Shown here in pieces: positions 22,645-31,116 of a stretch of DNA of 45,716 bases. Source of the DNA: a bacterium (GTDB taxonomy: Archaea > Thermoproteota > Nitrososphaeria > Nitrososphaerales > Gagatemarchaeaceae); contig DAIDAO010000031.1 in NCBI GenBank assembly GCA_027310575.1, positions 1 to 45,716 on the forward strand, written 5' to 3'. Numbering within the stretch: position 1 is the stretch's first letter; each line of letters begins with the position of its first letter. Under the pieces are notes generated by a model. The model saw only the letters and a program-made list of their open reading frames with translations. It was not told the DNA's origin and did not search any database. Position numbers and translations under genes: made by a program.

Positions 22645-23526
22645 GTGGCGGCGAAGCTCGAGGACTACTGGAGGCTGACGAAGCCCAGGATCTGGGGCCT
22701 GCTGGTGTTCACCGGCCTCGTTGCCATGCTGGTGGCCTTCAAGCAGACGCCTGGCTCTTCTCTGACCCCCGGCCTCTTCGCTACGGGCGCAGCCGCGCTC
22801 GTGCTGGGCAGCGCAGGCGCCGAGGTGCTGACGAACTACCACGACAGGGACATCGACGGGGTCATGAAGCGCACGATGAAGCGCGCCCTTCCGTCGGGGA
22901 GGATAAAGCCGGCGAACGCGCTCGCCTTCGGCATGGCAATGGCAGTGCTCTCCGTGCTGATCCCGCTGCTCCTGATCAACGCCATCTCGGCTGGGTTCAT
23001 GCTTCTCGGGCTCCTCGACAACGTGGTTGTGTACTCCCTGCTCACCAAGCGCCGGAGCTGGCTGAACATCATCCTCGGGGGCATATCCGGCGGGATGCCC
23101 GTGCTCGTCGGGTACACGGCAGTCGCGGGAGCGGTCACCCCCCTTGCTCTCTACATGTCCGCGCTCGTGATCGTCTGGATCCCCACCCACATCTGGAGCC
23201 TCGCCATCTTCAACAGGAAGGACTACGAAGCTGCGAACGTGCCGATGCTCCCCATCGTCTTCGGCGACAGGGTGGCGTCGGTCTGCATCGCCGGGACGAG
23301 CGCGCTCCTGGCCGTCTTCTCCGTGGCGATCTTCCTCTTCACCCCTAACGTCAGCATATTCTACACCCTGACCGCGATAGTGCTCGGCGGCGTCGTCCTC
23401 GCCTACAGTACGAAGCTGGCGCTGACCCAGAACAACAGGACCGCGTGGACCCTCTTCAAGCTGACGAGCCCGTACCTTGCGGTCATCTTCTTCGTCCTGG
23501 GGCTGACCGTCTGGGTCACCCAGTGA
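22645..23526 (+). CDS. ctaB: Heme O synthase (protoheme IX farnesyltransferase, UbiA family)
   Basis: 293 residues with eight or nine membrane helices. The first Asp-rich motif NYHDRDIDGVMKRTMKRALPSG is the heme O synthase form of the UbiA N/DxxxD motif, and the second region reads WIPTHIWSLAIFNRKDYEAANVPMLPIVFG, matching the same subfamily. The enzyme farnesylates protoheme to heme O, a precursor of heme A for terminal oxidases, so a heme-copper respiratory chain is expected. It is transcribed divergently from tatA; other UbiA substrates are less likely given these motifs. Confidence 0.9.
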   Translation: MAAKLEDYWRLTKPRIWGLLVFTGLVAMLVAFKQTPGSSLTPGLFATGAAALVLGSAGAEVLTNYHDRDIDGVMKRTMKRALPSGRIKPANALAFGMAMAVLSVLIPLLLINAISAGFMLLGLLDNVVVYSLLTKRRSWLNIILGGISGGMPVLVGYTAVAGAVTPLALYMSALVIVWIPTHIWSLAIFNRKDYEAANVPMLPIVFGDRVASVCIAGTSALLAVFSVAIFLFTPNVSIFYTLTAIVLGGVVLAYSTKLALTQNNRTAWTLFKLTSPYLAVIFFVLGLTVWVTQ

Positions 23527-23616
23527 CTTTCCCCTGATGTAATTCGGTTCATCACACCATTAACCACTTTTGAGCACCCTTCTTCTAAGCCGCCAACCCG
23601 GTTTCAGGGCGGCAGA

Positions 23617-24336
23617 ATGGAGTCCGTAGGACAGCTGCGACGGTCACTGGAAGTGGTGTCCAGCGTCAAGCAGTACACCCTCGTCGCCAGCCTGCCGAAG
23701 AACAGCACCTCCCTCGCGGTGCAGGCGGTCGAAGGGGGTGCGGACGCCCTGCTGCTGAACATCGACGGGGATGAAGGCTCGTCCCCGAATCACTTCGGGA
23801 GCTACGACCTTCACGACGCCTACATCAACGACGTCATCTCCACGGTCTCCATCCCCTGCGGGATCTTCATCGGGGGCGCCAAGCTCCTCACCGAGGACTA
23901 CTGGGAGAGGATAATGTCCAGCGCCTTCGGCTTCGTCGAGATGTACGCCCACCAGATGCCCACGTTCGTCCTTACCGACGACAGGGTGAAGAAGCTCACG
24001 GCGATATCGACCGGCTACATCCTCGAACAGGTCAAGCAGCTCTCCGGGATGGACGGCGTCGAGGCCATAGACGTCGCCACGGTCCCGCACCAGGCGAGGG
24101 GCGGGCCCTTCAGCGTCCTCGACTACGCCACCCTCGGCGTGATAGCGAACCTGTCGACGAAGCCGATTTTGCTGCGGACCCAGAAGAAGCTCACCCAGTC
24201 CGACATCGCCAGGGTCATGGAGCTCGGGGTGAAGGGGCTCGTCGTCGACCCCTGCATCCTCTCGGGAACCGATGAGGCCTATAAGGACGAGATAGCCAGC
24301 CTCGGCCCAAGGCGAGGTCCGGCTGAGCAAGCGTAG
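23617..24336 (+). CDS. TIM-barrel protein of unknown function, first in a sugar-nucleotide operon
   Basis: 239 residues. The pattern of strands and glycines looks like a (beta/alpha)8 phosphate-binding barrel: VEGGADALLLNIDG, SIPCGIFIGGAKLL, EAIDVATVPHQARGG, KPILLRTQKKL and LGVKGLVVDPCIL. These echo enzymes of the HisA/NanE/aldolase superfamily, but I do not recognise a specific family. The overlapping downstream genes handle sugar nucleotides, so a phosphosugar substrate (epimerase or aldolase) is likely by context only. ATG 23617 is the start. The 3' end overlaps the proposed CTG start of the nucleotidyltransferase by 14 bp. Confidence 0.65.
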   Translation: MESVGQLRRSLEVVSSVKQYTLVASLPKNSTSLAVQAVEGGADALLLNIDGDEGSSPNHFGSYDLHDAYINDVISTVSIPCGIFIGGAKLLTEDYWERIMSSAFGFVEMYAHQMPTFVLTDDRVKKLTAISTGYILEQVKQLSGMDGVEAIDVATVPHQARGGPFSVLDYATLGVIANLSTKPILLRTQKKLTQSDIARVMELGVKGLVVDPCILSGTDEAYKDEIASLGPRRGPAEQA

Positions 24337-25057
24337 AATCCAGGCCGTAATCCTGGCTGGCGGTCTCGGGACGAGGCTGAGGCCGTACACCTTCCTCCTT
24401 CCGAAGCCCATGCTCCCCGTAGGGCCTAAGCCGATAATGGAGCACCTGCTGGAGTGGCTGAAGAGCTGGGGGATAACGGACGTCGTGGTCTCGACAGGCT
24501 ACCTCGGCAAGATGCTCCAGGAGTACTTCGGGGATGGGAAGGAGTGGGGGACGAGCATATCGTACGCGACGTCACCGCACCCCCTCGGGACCGCGGGGCA
24601 GCTGAAGGCAGCGGAGGAGAAGGTCCGCGGGAGGTTCGTCTGCCTGTACGGCGACCAGCTGCTCGACTTCGACCTCGGCAAGGCGATCGCGTTCCACGAA
24701 GCGAAGAAGGCGACGGCCACGATGGTGCTGATGAAGTACCAGACCGAGCTGAAGTACGGCTTCATGGAGACGGACGCAGACGGGAGGCTCACCGAATGGA
24801 AGGAGAAGCCGACCATCACGGGGTACATCAACGTCGGGTGCTACGTGATGGAGAGGAGCTTCCTAAGGTTCATCAGGAGCGGGACGGTCTACGAGATGAA
24901 CGAGGCCTTCAACGAGGCCAGGGCGAAAGGCGCAAAGCTCTACGCAGTCAAGGTCGACGGCACGTTCCTCGACATCGGGGACAGGAAGTCGTACAGGGAC
25001 GCGAACGAGCTGTTCACGAAGCACATGGGGCAGGGTGGCATCCCGAAACGAAAGTAG
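24323..25057 (+). CDS. Sugar-1-phosphate nucleotidyltransferase, probable CTG start
   Basis: The catalytic loop AVILAGGLGTRLRPYTFLLPKPMLPVG is complete, but the first ATG (24410) lies inside it, so a product from there would be inactive. The frame is open from 24296 and holds no ATG, GTG or TTG before the loop, nor do the other plus frames. CTG 24323 has a GAGGT ribosome-binding sequence four bases upstream (24314-24318) and gives 244 residues, normal for the family. Later motifs are CLYGDQLLDFD (metal Asp) and EWKEKPTITGYINVGCYVM. It makes an NDP-sugar (GDP-mannose, UDP- or dTDP-glucose). The 3' end overlaps the next gene by one base. Confidence 0.88.
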   Translation: MSKRRIQAVILAGGLGTRLRPYTFLLPKPMLPVGPKPIMEHLLEWLKSWGITDVVVSTGYLGKMLQEYFGDGKEWGTSISYATSPHPLGTAGQLKAAEEKVRGRFVCLYGDQLLDFDLGKAIAFHEAKKATATMVLMKYQTELKYGFMETDADGRLTEWKEKPTITGYINVGCYVMERSFLRFIRSGTVYEMNEAFNEARAKGAKLYAVKVDGTFLDIGDRKSYRDANELFTKHMGQGGIPKRK

Positions 25058-26292
25058 TGGTCTTCGAGGACGGGGGCCTGTCAGGGTTCGGGCCGCTGAC
25101 CCTCCTGAGGCACGCCAGCCTCCTCAGGTGGGGGACGAAGAGCATCATCGACTCGCTAATCGCGAAGATCCCGGACGCGACTGACGTAGGGATCTGGGGC
25201 AGGCCGGAGCTCTCTGCGGTCACGAAGGACACCACAGGGCGGCCTTACAACGAGAACGTCCACGGCGCGGCCTTCTTCGTCAACGCGAGGGCGAAGCCGA
25301 CCGAGGGGCTCCTTTCGCTGGCCTCGAGGCAGGGGGAGTTCGTCGCCCTCGCCGGCGGCGACCTTGTGGCTGCGAAGCTCGGCCCCGGGCTGCTGCGCCC
25401 CGGGGTCCTCCCACGGCGTGAGACGGCCAGGCTGGCCAGGAGGGTCGAAGGCGTCGCGCTCGCGCCGGACGCGCTCTTTCGCGGGTACTGGGACCTGATC
25501 CAGAGCAACGGGCTGGCCATAGCGGAGCAGGCGAGGCACTTCGAAGAGTCGCTCCAGCCTCAACGCGCAGTCGAGGTGAGGGGGCCGTCATCCAACGTGA
25601 TGGTCGCGGCAGGCGCGGACATAGAAGGGCACGTCACCCTGGACGCCAGGCTTGGCCCGATAATAATCGAGGCCGGGGCCGCAGTCGAGAGCTTCAGCCG
25701 GGTCATGGGCCCGTGCTTCATCGGCGCCAGGACGAGGGTCTACTCGGCCCAGATCGGCGGGGGGACCTCCATCTTCGAGTCCTGCAAGGTCGGGGGCCAG
25801 GTGGAGAACTCCGTGATAATGCCGTACACGAACAAGGCGCACCACGGGTACGTCGGCGACTCGTACGTCGGCTCGTGGGTGAACCTGGGGGCCGGGTGCG
25901 ACTTCAGCAACCTGAAGAACACCTACGGCAACGTAAGGCTCACCGCCGGGGGCAAGAAGGTCGACACGGGGATGCTGAAGCTCGGGCCCGCGATCGGGGA
26001 CATGGCCAAGCTCTCCATCGGGTCCCTCGTGTACGCGGGCAAGGCTGTGGGAGCCGGGACCCATGTGTCTGGCCTCGCGGGCGTCGACCTTCCCAGCTTC
26101 ACCTTCTTCGACTCCGGGTCGCACCGGATGGTGGAGCTCCTGCTCGAGTCGGTGCTTGAGACGCAGAGGCGGATGATGGAGAGGCGCGGGATGACCTTGA
26201 CGAGGAACGAGGAGGCCCTGATAAGGCGGGCCTTCGCCTCGACGGTCAAGGAGCGCAGGAAGGCTGGCGCGAAGAAGGGGCGCATTCGCTAG
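25057..26292 (+). CDS. GlmU-like protein: nucleotidyltransferase-like N-domain plus left-handed beta-helix
   Basis: 411 residues from GTG 25057, overlapping the previous stop (TAGTG). The N-terminal 180 residues resemble the atypical sugar nucleotidyltransferase domain of the GlmU-like family of Bacteroidetes and some archaea (FEDGGLSGFGPLTLLRHASLLRWGTKSIID) and lack the usual GGxGTR loop. From about 190 hexapeptide repeats follow: GHVTLDARLGPIIIEAGAAV, CFIGARTRVY, SVIMPYTNKAHHGYVGDSYVGSWVNLGAG. A Glc-1-P or GlcN-1-P acyl/uridylyltransferase role in activated sugar supply is likely by context. The basic C-terminal tail is unusual. Confidence 0.78.
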   Translation: MVFEDGGLSGFGPLTLLRHASLLRWGTKSIIDSLIAKIPDATDVGIWGRPELSAVTKDTTGRPYNENVHGAAFFVNARAKPTEGLLSLASRQGEFVALAGGDLVAAKLGPGLLRPGVLPRRETARLARRVEGVALAPDALFRGYWDLIQSNGLAIAEQARHFEESLQPQRAVEVRGPSSNVMVAAGADIEGHVTLDARLGPIIIEAGAAVESFSRVMGPCFIGARTRVYSAQIGGGTSIFESCKVGGQVENSVIMPYTNKAHHGYVGDSYVGSWVNLGAGCDFSNLKNTYGNVRLTAGGKKVDTGMLKLGPAIGDMAKLSIGSLVYAGKAVGAGTHVSGLAGVDLPSFTFFDSGSHRMVELLLESVLETQRRMMERRGMTLTRNEEALIRRAFASTVKERRKAGAKKGRIR

Positions 26293-26305
26293 GGGAGGGG
26301 CGGGC

Positions 26306-26650
26306 ATGAGGTCCAAGGTGGTCAGGAGGCCCTGGGGGACATACGAGCTCGTCGGGCAGTGGTCAGGGAAGATCACAGTCAAGATCCTCACCGTGAACCC
26401 CCGCTCAAGGCTGAGCCTCCAGCGTCACACGCGCCGCGAGGAAGAGTGGCTCTGCCTGAAGGGGAGCGCTGAAGTCCGCGTCGGCGACAGGACTTTCAGG
26501 ATGGAGCCAGGGGACAGGACCCTGGTCAGGAAGAACGAGCTCCACAGGATCCACTCCGAACGAGGCGCAGAGTTCCTGGAGATCTCCTTCGGAAGGTTCT
26601 CGGAGAAGGACATAGTCCGCGTCGAGGACGACTACGGCCGCGCCAGCTGA
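26306..26650 (+). CDS. Cupin, mannose-6-phosphate isomerase type II-like
   Basis: 114 residues forming one cupin barrel. It matches the C-terminal isomerase domain of bifunctional mannose-1-phosphate guanylyltransferase/isomerases: RPWGTYELVG, VKILTVNPRSRLSLQRHTRREEEWLCLKGSAEV and RMEPGDRTLVRKNELHRIHS. The metal-binding histidine and glutamates of the QxHxxREExW-like motif are present. It likely converts fructose-6-P and mannose-6-P next to the nucleotidyltransferase of the same operon, which would supply GDP-mannose. 13 bp separate it from the GlmU-like gene, and its stop is four bases from the convergent zwf stop. Confidence 0.8.
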   Translation: MRSKVVRRPWGTYELVGQWSGKITVKILTVNPRSRLSLQRHTRREEEWLCLKGSAEVRVGDRTFRMEPGDRTLVRKNELHRIHSERGAEFLEISFGRFSEKDIVRVEDDYGRAS

Positions 26651-26654
26651 CCGC

Positions 26655-27938
26655 CTACCGGGCGCGTCCGTCCAGCCAAGAGCGGCCGTCGGCGGCGAGG
26701 AGCGCGTCTGATCCGGCCGGCCCCCACGAGCCTGGCTCGTAGGCGTTTGGCTCCATCCTCCGCCTCTCCAGCCCCTTCAGCAGCGGGTCGAAAGCCCGCC
26801 ACGCCAGCTCGTTGAACCCTGCACCCACGAAAAGAGTCTGGTCCCCCCTCGAGGCTGCGAGCAGGAGCCTCTCGTATTCGTCCTCGCCCTTCGCCCCCGG
26901 CGGGTCGACGCTGAACCTGACCGGGCGCAGCCTGGCCCCCTCGGACCCGGCCGCATGCTCCTTGAACGCCACGACGACCTCGGTCGCGGTCCTTGCGAGC
27001 CGCCTGCCGCTCCTCACGTAGAACGGGACCCCTAGCCACCTGTCGTCGGCGAGAGAGATCTTGAGCGCCACGAAGGTGGGGGTCCTCGAGCCGCTCTTCA
27101 CCCCTCTGACCCTGTCGTACCCTGGGTACTGCCCCCACACCGCCCCCTCTGCAGGAGGGAGGCGCAGCCCGCGCAGCACGCGCGCCTTCTCCCTGGCCCA
27201 CGCCAGGGGGTCGTCGGACGCAGGGCGTTCCATTGCCACGAGGCAGAGGAGCTGGAGGAGATGGTTCTGGATCATGTCCCTGACCACCCCTATGGTATCG
27301 TAGAAGTCCCCGCGCCCCTCGACCCCCGCCTCCTCGTCTGCCATGATCTGGACGTGGTCGACGCTTCGCCTGTCCCACCCCCTTTCTGCCCCGACTTCTC
27401 CGGACCTGGGCAGCGCCATTCTGAGCGCCCCCTGCTTCCCAAGGAAGTGGTCCATCCTGAAGACGTCGCCGCTGCGGAAGGAGGAGCGGAGCCTCCCCTC
27501 GAGCAGCCTCGCGCTCCTGAGGTCGACCCCGAACGGCTTCTCTACCACGATCCTGGTCCGCCCCCTCCCCCCGCCGTTCAGGCCCGCAGAGCTGAGCCGG
27601 GAGACTATCTGGGGGAAGAGCTGCGGCTTCGTCGCCAGGTAGAGCAGGACGTCCGCGCTCCCTTCGCCCGCGACCCCCAGGACCTTCGCCGCGAGATCCG
27701 AATACGTCCCCTGGTCTTCGAGGTCCCCCCTGACGAACCCGTCGAGCGCGGGCCCTCCCCTGCGGCTACTCCTGTCGACCCCGACTGTGAGCGCCCTCCC
27801 AGGAAGCGCCCCCTTCTCTTGCAGGCTCCTGATGGCGGGGATCAGCCTCGTCGTCGCAAGGTTCCCTGAGGAGCCGAAGATGACGAAGACTGTGCTGGTC
27901 CCTCCCGAGCGCCCGCCTGCCCTCCGGGCCCGCTTCAT
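26655..27938 (-). CDS. zwf: Glucose-6-phosphate 1-dehydrogenase
   Basis: 427 residues, slightly short against about 490 in bacteria. The family's blocks are all present: cofactor loop GSSGNL (22-27; usual form GASGDL, so D to N), EKPFG (133-137), DHFLGK (163-168), the catalytic His in RDMIQNHLLQL (H226) and PFYVRSGRRLARTATEVVV; it ends with SWGPAGSDALL. The Lys that normally follows the GDLA loop is Arg. The enzyme oxidises glucose-6-P to 6-phosphogluconolactone with NAD(P). Bacterial-type G6PD is rare in archaea. The ATG overlaps the galT stop (ATGA), so the two genes are coupled. Confidence 0.9.
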   Translation of the reverse strand: MKRARRAGGRSGGTSTVFVIFGSSGNLATTRLIPAIRSLQEKGALPGRALTVGVDRSSRRGGPALDGFVRGDLEDQGTYSDLAAKVLGVAGEGSADVLLYLATKPQLFPQIVSRLSSAGLNGGGRGRTRIVVEKPFGVDLRSARLLEGRLRSSFRSGDVFRMDHFLGKQGALRMALPRSGEVGAERGWDRRSVDHVQIMADEEAGVEGRGDFYDTIGVVRDMIQNHLLQLLCLVAMERPASDDPLAWAREKARVLRGLRLPPAEGAVWGQYPGYDRVRGVKSGSRTPTFVALKISLADDRWLGVPFYVRSGRRLARTATEVVVAFKEHAAGSEGARLRPVRFSVDPPGAKGEDEYERLLLAASRGDQTLFVGAGFNELAWRAFDPLLKGLERRRMEPNAYEPGSWGPAGSDALLAADGRSWLDGRAR

Positions 27939-28969
27939 CTGATGCCCACTAGCTGCGCAAGCTCCTTCCGGGAGCTCGCTCCGAGGACCTGGGCCGCGCC
28001 CTCTGGTGAGACGTCGTTGACGTAGATCCCTCCTCCCAGCTCGAGCCCTGTCCATTGCGGCTTCTTCGGGTACACCTCTATGTGCCAGTGGATCTGCTTG
28101 GTGGTCTTCTTCTCCGACGAGCTGTGGAAGACCATCGTGAAGCTCGGGGCGTCCAGCGCCTTCGCCATCCCTCCGAGTGTGGACCTCAGCATCAGCGCCA
28201 GGTCCATCATCTCCTTCTGCGAGAGCTTCAGCAGGCTGGTCATGTGCCGCTTCGGGTAGACCCAGAACTCGAACGCGTGGGTGGACACCCACGGGGAGAA
28301 CGCGAGGAAGAAGTCGGTCGCCAGTATCTGCCTCGGCCCTCCGGTCTCCGTAGCCACGACCTGGCACATGGGGCAGACGCCGAGGTCGTTGAGCGACGTC
28401 TGGACCGTGTCAGCCTCCTCCTCCACCGCCGGTGGGACCCTCGGCGTCGTGACCATCTGGATGCTCGGGTGCACAGTGGTGGGGGTCCCTTCCCTCTCGC
28501 TGTTGACGTACACAAGGACGTAGCTCACCCCTTTCTGAGAGTAGAGCCACCTGACCTTGTCCTGGAGGGAGGCGAGGATGTTCGTCCACTGCTCGATGTC
28601 GATCTTCGAGAACGTCTGTTCGTGCTTGGGGCTCGCCACCAGCACGTAGTGGTACCCCACGGCCGGCTCGCTGTAGTGAGGGGGCTCGCCGTAGGAGGGT
28701 GGGGCGTTCGGGGTGACGACCGGGCTCTTGGCCGGGAAGATCCTCACGGCCCAGTTCTTCACGACGTCCCCTTCAGAGTCCGTCTGCTTCAGGAGGGTGT
28801 CCCCCCGCTTGACCAGCACGAGGTCAGCCGGCGGGGTCATCTCTTCGTTGCCTGCGCAGTAGTTGCACTTCTCCGACTTCTGCGGAATCACCTGGCCGGG
28901 CTTGAGCCCCCGGTCCGGGAGTATGATCGAGAGCTTCTCGGTAAAGTAGTCCTTCCTGATCTCGACCAT
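27935..28969 (-). CDS. galT: Galactose-1-phosphate uridylyltransferase (HIT superfamily)
   Basis: 344 residues. Diagnostic features are CNYCAGNE and GVCPMCQVV zinc-type pairs, AVGYHYVLVASPKHEQTF, HPSIQMVTTPRVPP and the catalytic HWHIEVYP (active-site His accepting UMP). It interconverts UDP-glucose and galactose-1-phosphate. A TATA-like box (CTAATACC on the minus strand, 28996-29003) lies about 30 nt before ATG 28969. The stop is coupled to zwf. Glucose-1-P released here could, after mutation to glucose-6-P, feed the G6PD. Other nucleoside-phosphate transferase activities of the superfamily are possible. Confidence 0.88.
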   Translation of the reverse strand: MVEIRKDYFTEKLSIILPDRGLKPGQVIPQKSEKCNYCAGNEEMTPPADLVLVKRGDTLLKQTDSEGDVVKNWAVRIFPAKSPVVTPNAPPSYGEPPHYSEPAVGYHYVLVASPKHEQTFSKIDIEQWTNILASLQDKVRWLYSQKGVSYVLVYVNSEREGTPTTVHPSIQMVTTPRVPPAVEEEADTVQTSLNDLGVCPMCQVVATETGGPRQILATDFFLAFSPWVSTHAFEFWVYPKRHMTSLLKLSQKEMMDLALMLRSTLGGMAKALDAPSFTMVFHSSSEKKTTKQIHWHIEVYPKKPQWTGLELGGGIYVNDVSPEGAAQVLGASSRKELAQLVGIR

Positions 28970-29059
28970 GGGCGGACGCCTTCGCCTAGGTCATGGTATT
29001 AGACTTTCGAGTCACGCGAAAGGGAGAAATGCACTCCCTCGCCTCCCCCTGTGCGGAGT

Positions 29060-30313
29060 TTGAAGGTCGGTTACGTGCTGCTAGACGGGTGCGGCGACAG
29101 GCCCGCTCCCGAGCTGAACTACACCACCCCCCTCGAGGCTGCGTACACCCCATACCTCGACGGGATCGCCGGCAGGTCGGCGCTCGGCCGCGTGACCACA
29201 GTCGGCAGGGGGATCGCCCCCGAGTCCGACATCGCGGTCTTCAACATGCTCGGCTACTCCTTCGGCAGGGACTATCCTGGGCGGGGGGTCATCGAAGCGG
29301 TCGGGGCCGGGCTGCGGATGAGGGACGGGGACCTAGCGCTCAGGGCGAACCTCGCCTCCGCGAGAGGGGGGAGGATCGTCGACAGGAGGGCCGGGCGGGA
29401 CCTGACCCAGGAGGAGGCCGAAGCCCTAGCGGAGGACCTGAAGCAGGTCAGGCTCACGGGCGCAGAGTTCGAGTTCAAGGCGACCGTATCCTACAGGGGC
29501 GTCCTCCTCATCAGGGCAGACACCCCCCTCTCAGCCGCCATCTCGAACACCGACCCGGCGTACGCCCGCGTCGGGGGGTTCGGCGCTGCGAAGGTGCAGT
29601 CGGGGCCCGAGTCGGTCGCGAAGTCTGTCCCCGAATCCAAGAGCGAACCCGCGGTCAGGGCGTCGAGGCTCGTCAACGAGTTCACATCGAAGGCGCAGCG
29701 CGTCCTCGACTCGAGCAGGGTCAACGCGGAGAGGGTGAGCGCAGGCAGGCTCCCGGCGAACCTCGTCCTGCTGCGCGACGCGGGGGACCACCTCCCGGTG
29801 CTCCCTTCGTTCGAGGAGAAGTACGGCATGAAGGGGACGGCCCTCGTCGAGATGCCAGCCGAGGTCGGGATCGCAAGGCTGCTGGGGATGAAGATGGTGC
29901 CCATAAAGGACAGGAAGGACGTGGGGGAGAAGGCGAGGCTCTTCTCGGCCGAGCTCAGGGACGGGAACGTCGTCTACGTCCACATCAAGGGACCGGACGA
30001 ATTCGGGCACGACGGGGACGCGAAGGGGAAGAAGAAGAACATCGAGCTCATCGACAGGGAGTTCTTCTCTTCCGTCGGGGGCGCCGTCGACGACGTCAGG
30101 CTGGGGGTGTCCTGCGACCACGCCACCCCGTGCACGCTGAAGCGGCACTCGGCCGATCCTGTCCCGCTGCTCATCACCTCAGAGAAGGGAGACGGCAGGA
30201 GGTTCAACGAGCCGAATTCGCTGCTCGGTTCGCTGGGGCACCTCCGCGGGAGCGAGGTCCTGGCCAGGGTGGTCGGGTCGACGCCTAGAGGCCGTACTTC
30301 TTCAGGCGCCTGA
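29060..30313 (+). CDS. apgM: 2,3-bisphosphoglycerate-independent phosphoglycerate mutase, archaeal type
   Basis: 417 residues. The ApgM blocks are visible: KVGYVLLDGCGDRPAPELNYTTPLEAA, then GIAPESDIAVFNMLGYS with the active-site Ser, GRGVIEAVGAGL, VYVHIKGPDEFGHDGD and SCDHATPCTLKRHSADPVPLLI, whose His and Asp residues bind the two metal ions. It interconverts 3- and 2-phosphoglycerate in glycolysis and gluconeogenesis. TTG 29060 gives the expected N-terminus; GTG 29051 is the alternative, three codons earlier. The 3' end overlaps the convergent phosphorylase by 29 bp. Confidence 0.93.
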   Translation: MKVGYVLLDGCGDRPAPELNYTTPLEAAYTPYLDGIAGRSALGRVTTVGRGIAPESDIAVFNMLGYSFGRDYPGRGVIEAVGAGLRMRDGDLALRANLASARGGRIVDRRAGRDLTQEEAEALAEDLKQVRLTGAEFEFKATVSYRGVLLIRADTPLSAAISNTDPAYARVGGFGAAKVQSGPESVAKSVPESKSEPAVRASRLVNEFTSKAQRVLDSSRVNAERVSAGRLPANLVLLRDAGDHLPVLPSFEEKYGMKGTALVEMPAEVGIARLLGMKMVPIKDRKDVGEKARLFSAELRDGNVVYVHIKGPDEFGHDGDAKGKKKNIELIDREFFSSVGGAVDDVRLGVSCDHATPCTLKRHSADPVPLLITSEKGDGRRFNEPNSLLGSLGHLRGSEVLARVVGSTPRGRTSSGA

Positions 30314-31055
30314 CGCTCTCCACGGCGACGTCGATTGCCGCATCGACGCCGGCCTCCAGCTTGAATGCGTCTGTCGCGCGGTTGGCTACGACGGCGAAGA
30401 TGGCCCCGGTCTTGAGGCCGAAGACCCTCCCCAGAGTGAAGAGCGTCGCAGCCTCCATCTCGAAGCAGAGCACCTTCGCGGCCCGCATGTCATCCACCAG
30501 GTGGGCCTTGCCGGGTGGAAGGAAGCCGCCGAAGGACGCCCTTCCCTGCCCGACGTAGAACGCGTCCGTCGAGGCCGTTATCCCCACCGCGGCCTTCTTT
30601 CCCAGCGCCGCGGCAGCGTCCTGCAGGGCCATCACCACCTCGGGCGTCGCAGCCGCGGGGTATTCCGGCGGGACGTACTGGGCGCTCGCGCCGTCCATCC
30701 TGACGGCCGCGTCCGCGATGATGACAGAGCCGACCTTGACGTCGGGCGCTATCGCGCCGCACGTCCCGACCCTGATCATCACCTTCACCCCGAGCCTCGC
30801 GAGCTCCTCGATTGCTATGGCCGCGGCCGGGCCCCCGATCCCAGTGCTCACCGCGACTACCTTCTCGGCCCCGATCCTCCCCCCGTACGCCCGGTACTCC
30901 CTGTGGGACCCGAGGTCCCGCGCGTCCTTGAACCTCTCCGCTATCATGGGGACCCTCCCTGGGTCGCCGGGGAGGAGCGCTATGCGCCCGACGTCCTTCT
31001 TCGACAGCCGAATGTGATACGGCCTCCCCACGTCGTCCTTCGGTTCCAGTGCCAA
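30285..31055 (-). CDS. Nucleoside phosphorylase (uridine phosphorylase-like)
   Basis: 256 residues from TTG 31055. Blocks typical of the PNP_UDP_1 family: IALLPGDPGRVPMIAERF (phosphate site), STGIGGPAAAIAIEELARLG, IRVGTCGAI and the ribose-binding CFEMEAATLFTLGRVFG. The sequence is nearer uridine phosphorylases than purine ones by the FEMEA/TLF block, but specificity cannot be fixed. It cleaves nucleosides with phosphate to base and ribose-1-P, and with thymidine kinase next door forms a nucleoside salvage pair. The 29-bp overlap with apgM means both reading frames use the same DNA at their ends. Confidence 0.88.
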   Translation of the reverse strand: MALEPKDDVGRPYHIRLSKKDVGRIALLPGDPGRVPMIAERFKDARDLGSHREYRAYGGRIGAEKVVAVSTGIGGPAAAIAIEELARLGVKVMIRVGTCGAIAPDVKVGSVIIADAAVRMDGASAQYVPPEYPAAATPEVVMALQDAAAALGKKAAVGITASTDAFYVGQGRASFGGFLPPGKAHLVDDMRAAKVLCFEMEAATLFTLGRVFGLKTGAIFAVVANRATDAFKLEAGVDAAIDVAVESVRRLKKYGL

Positions 31056-31116
31056 CTAGCCGACTTCCCCCGCTGCCCACGCGCAGGTGGTTATCAACGA
31101 TTGCCGGGAGCCTCCG

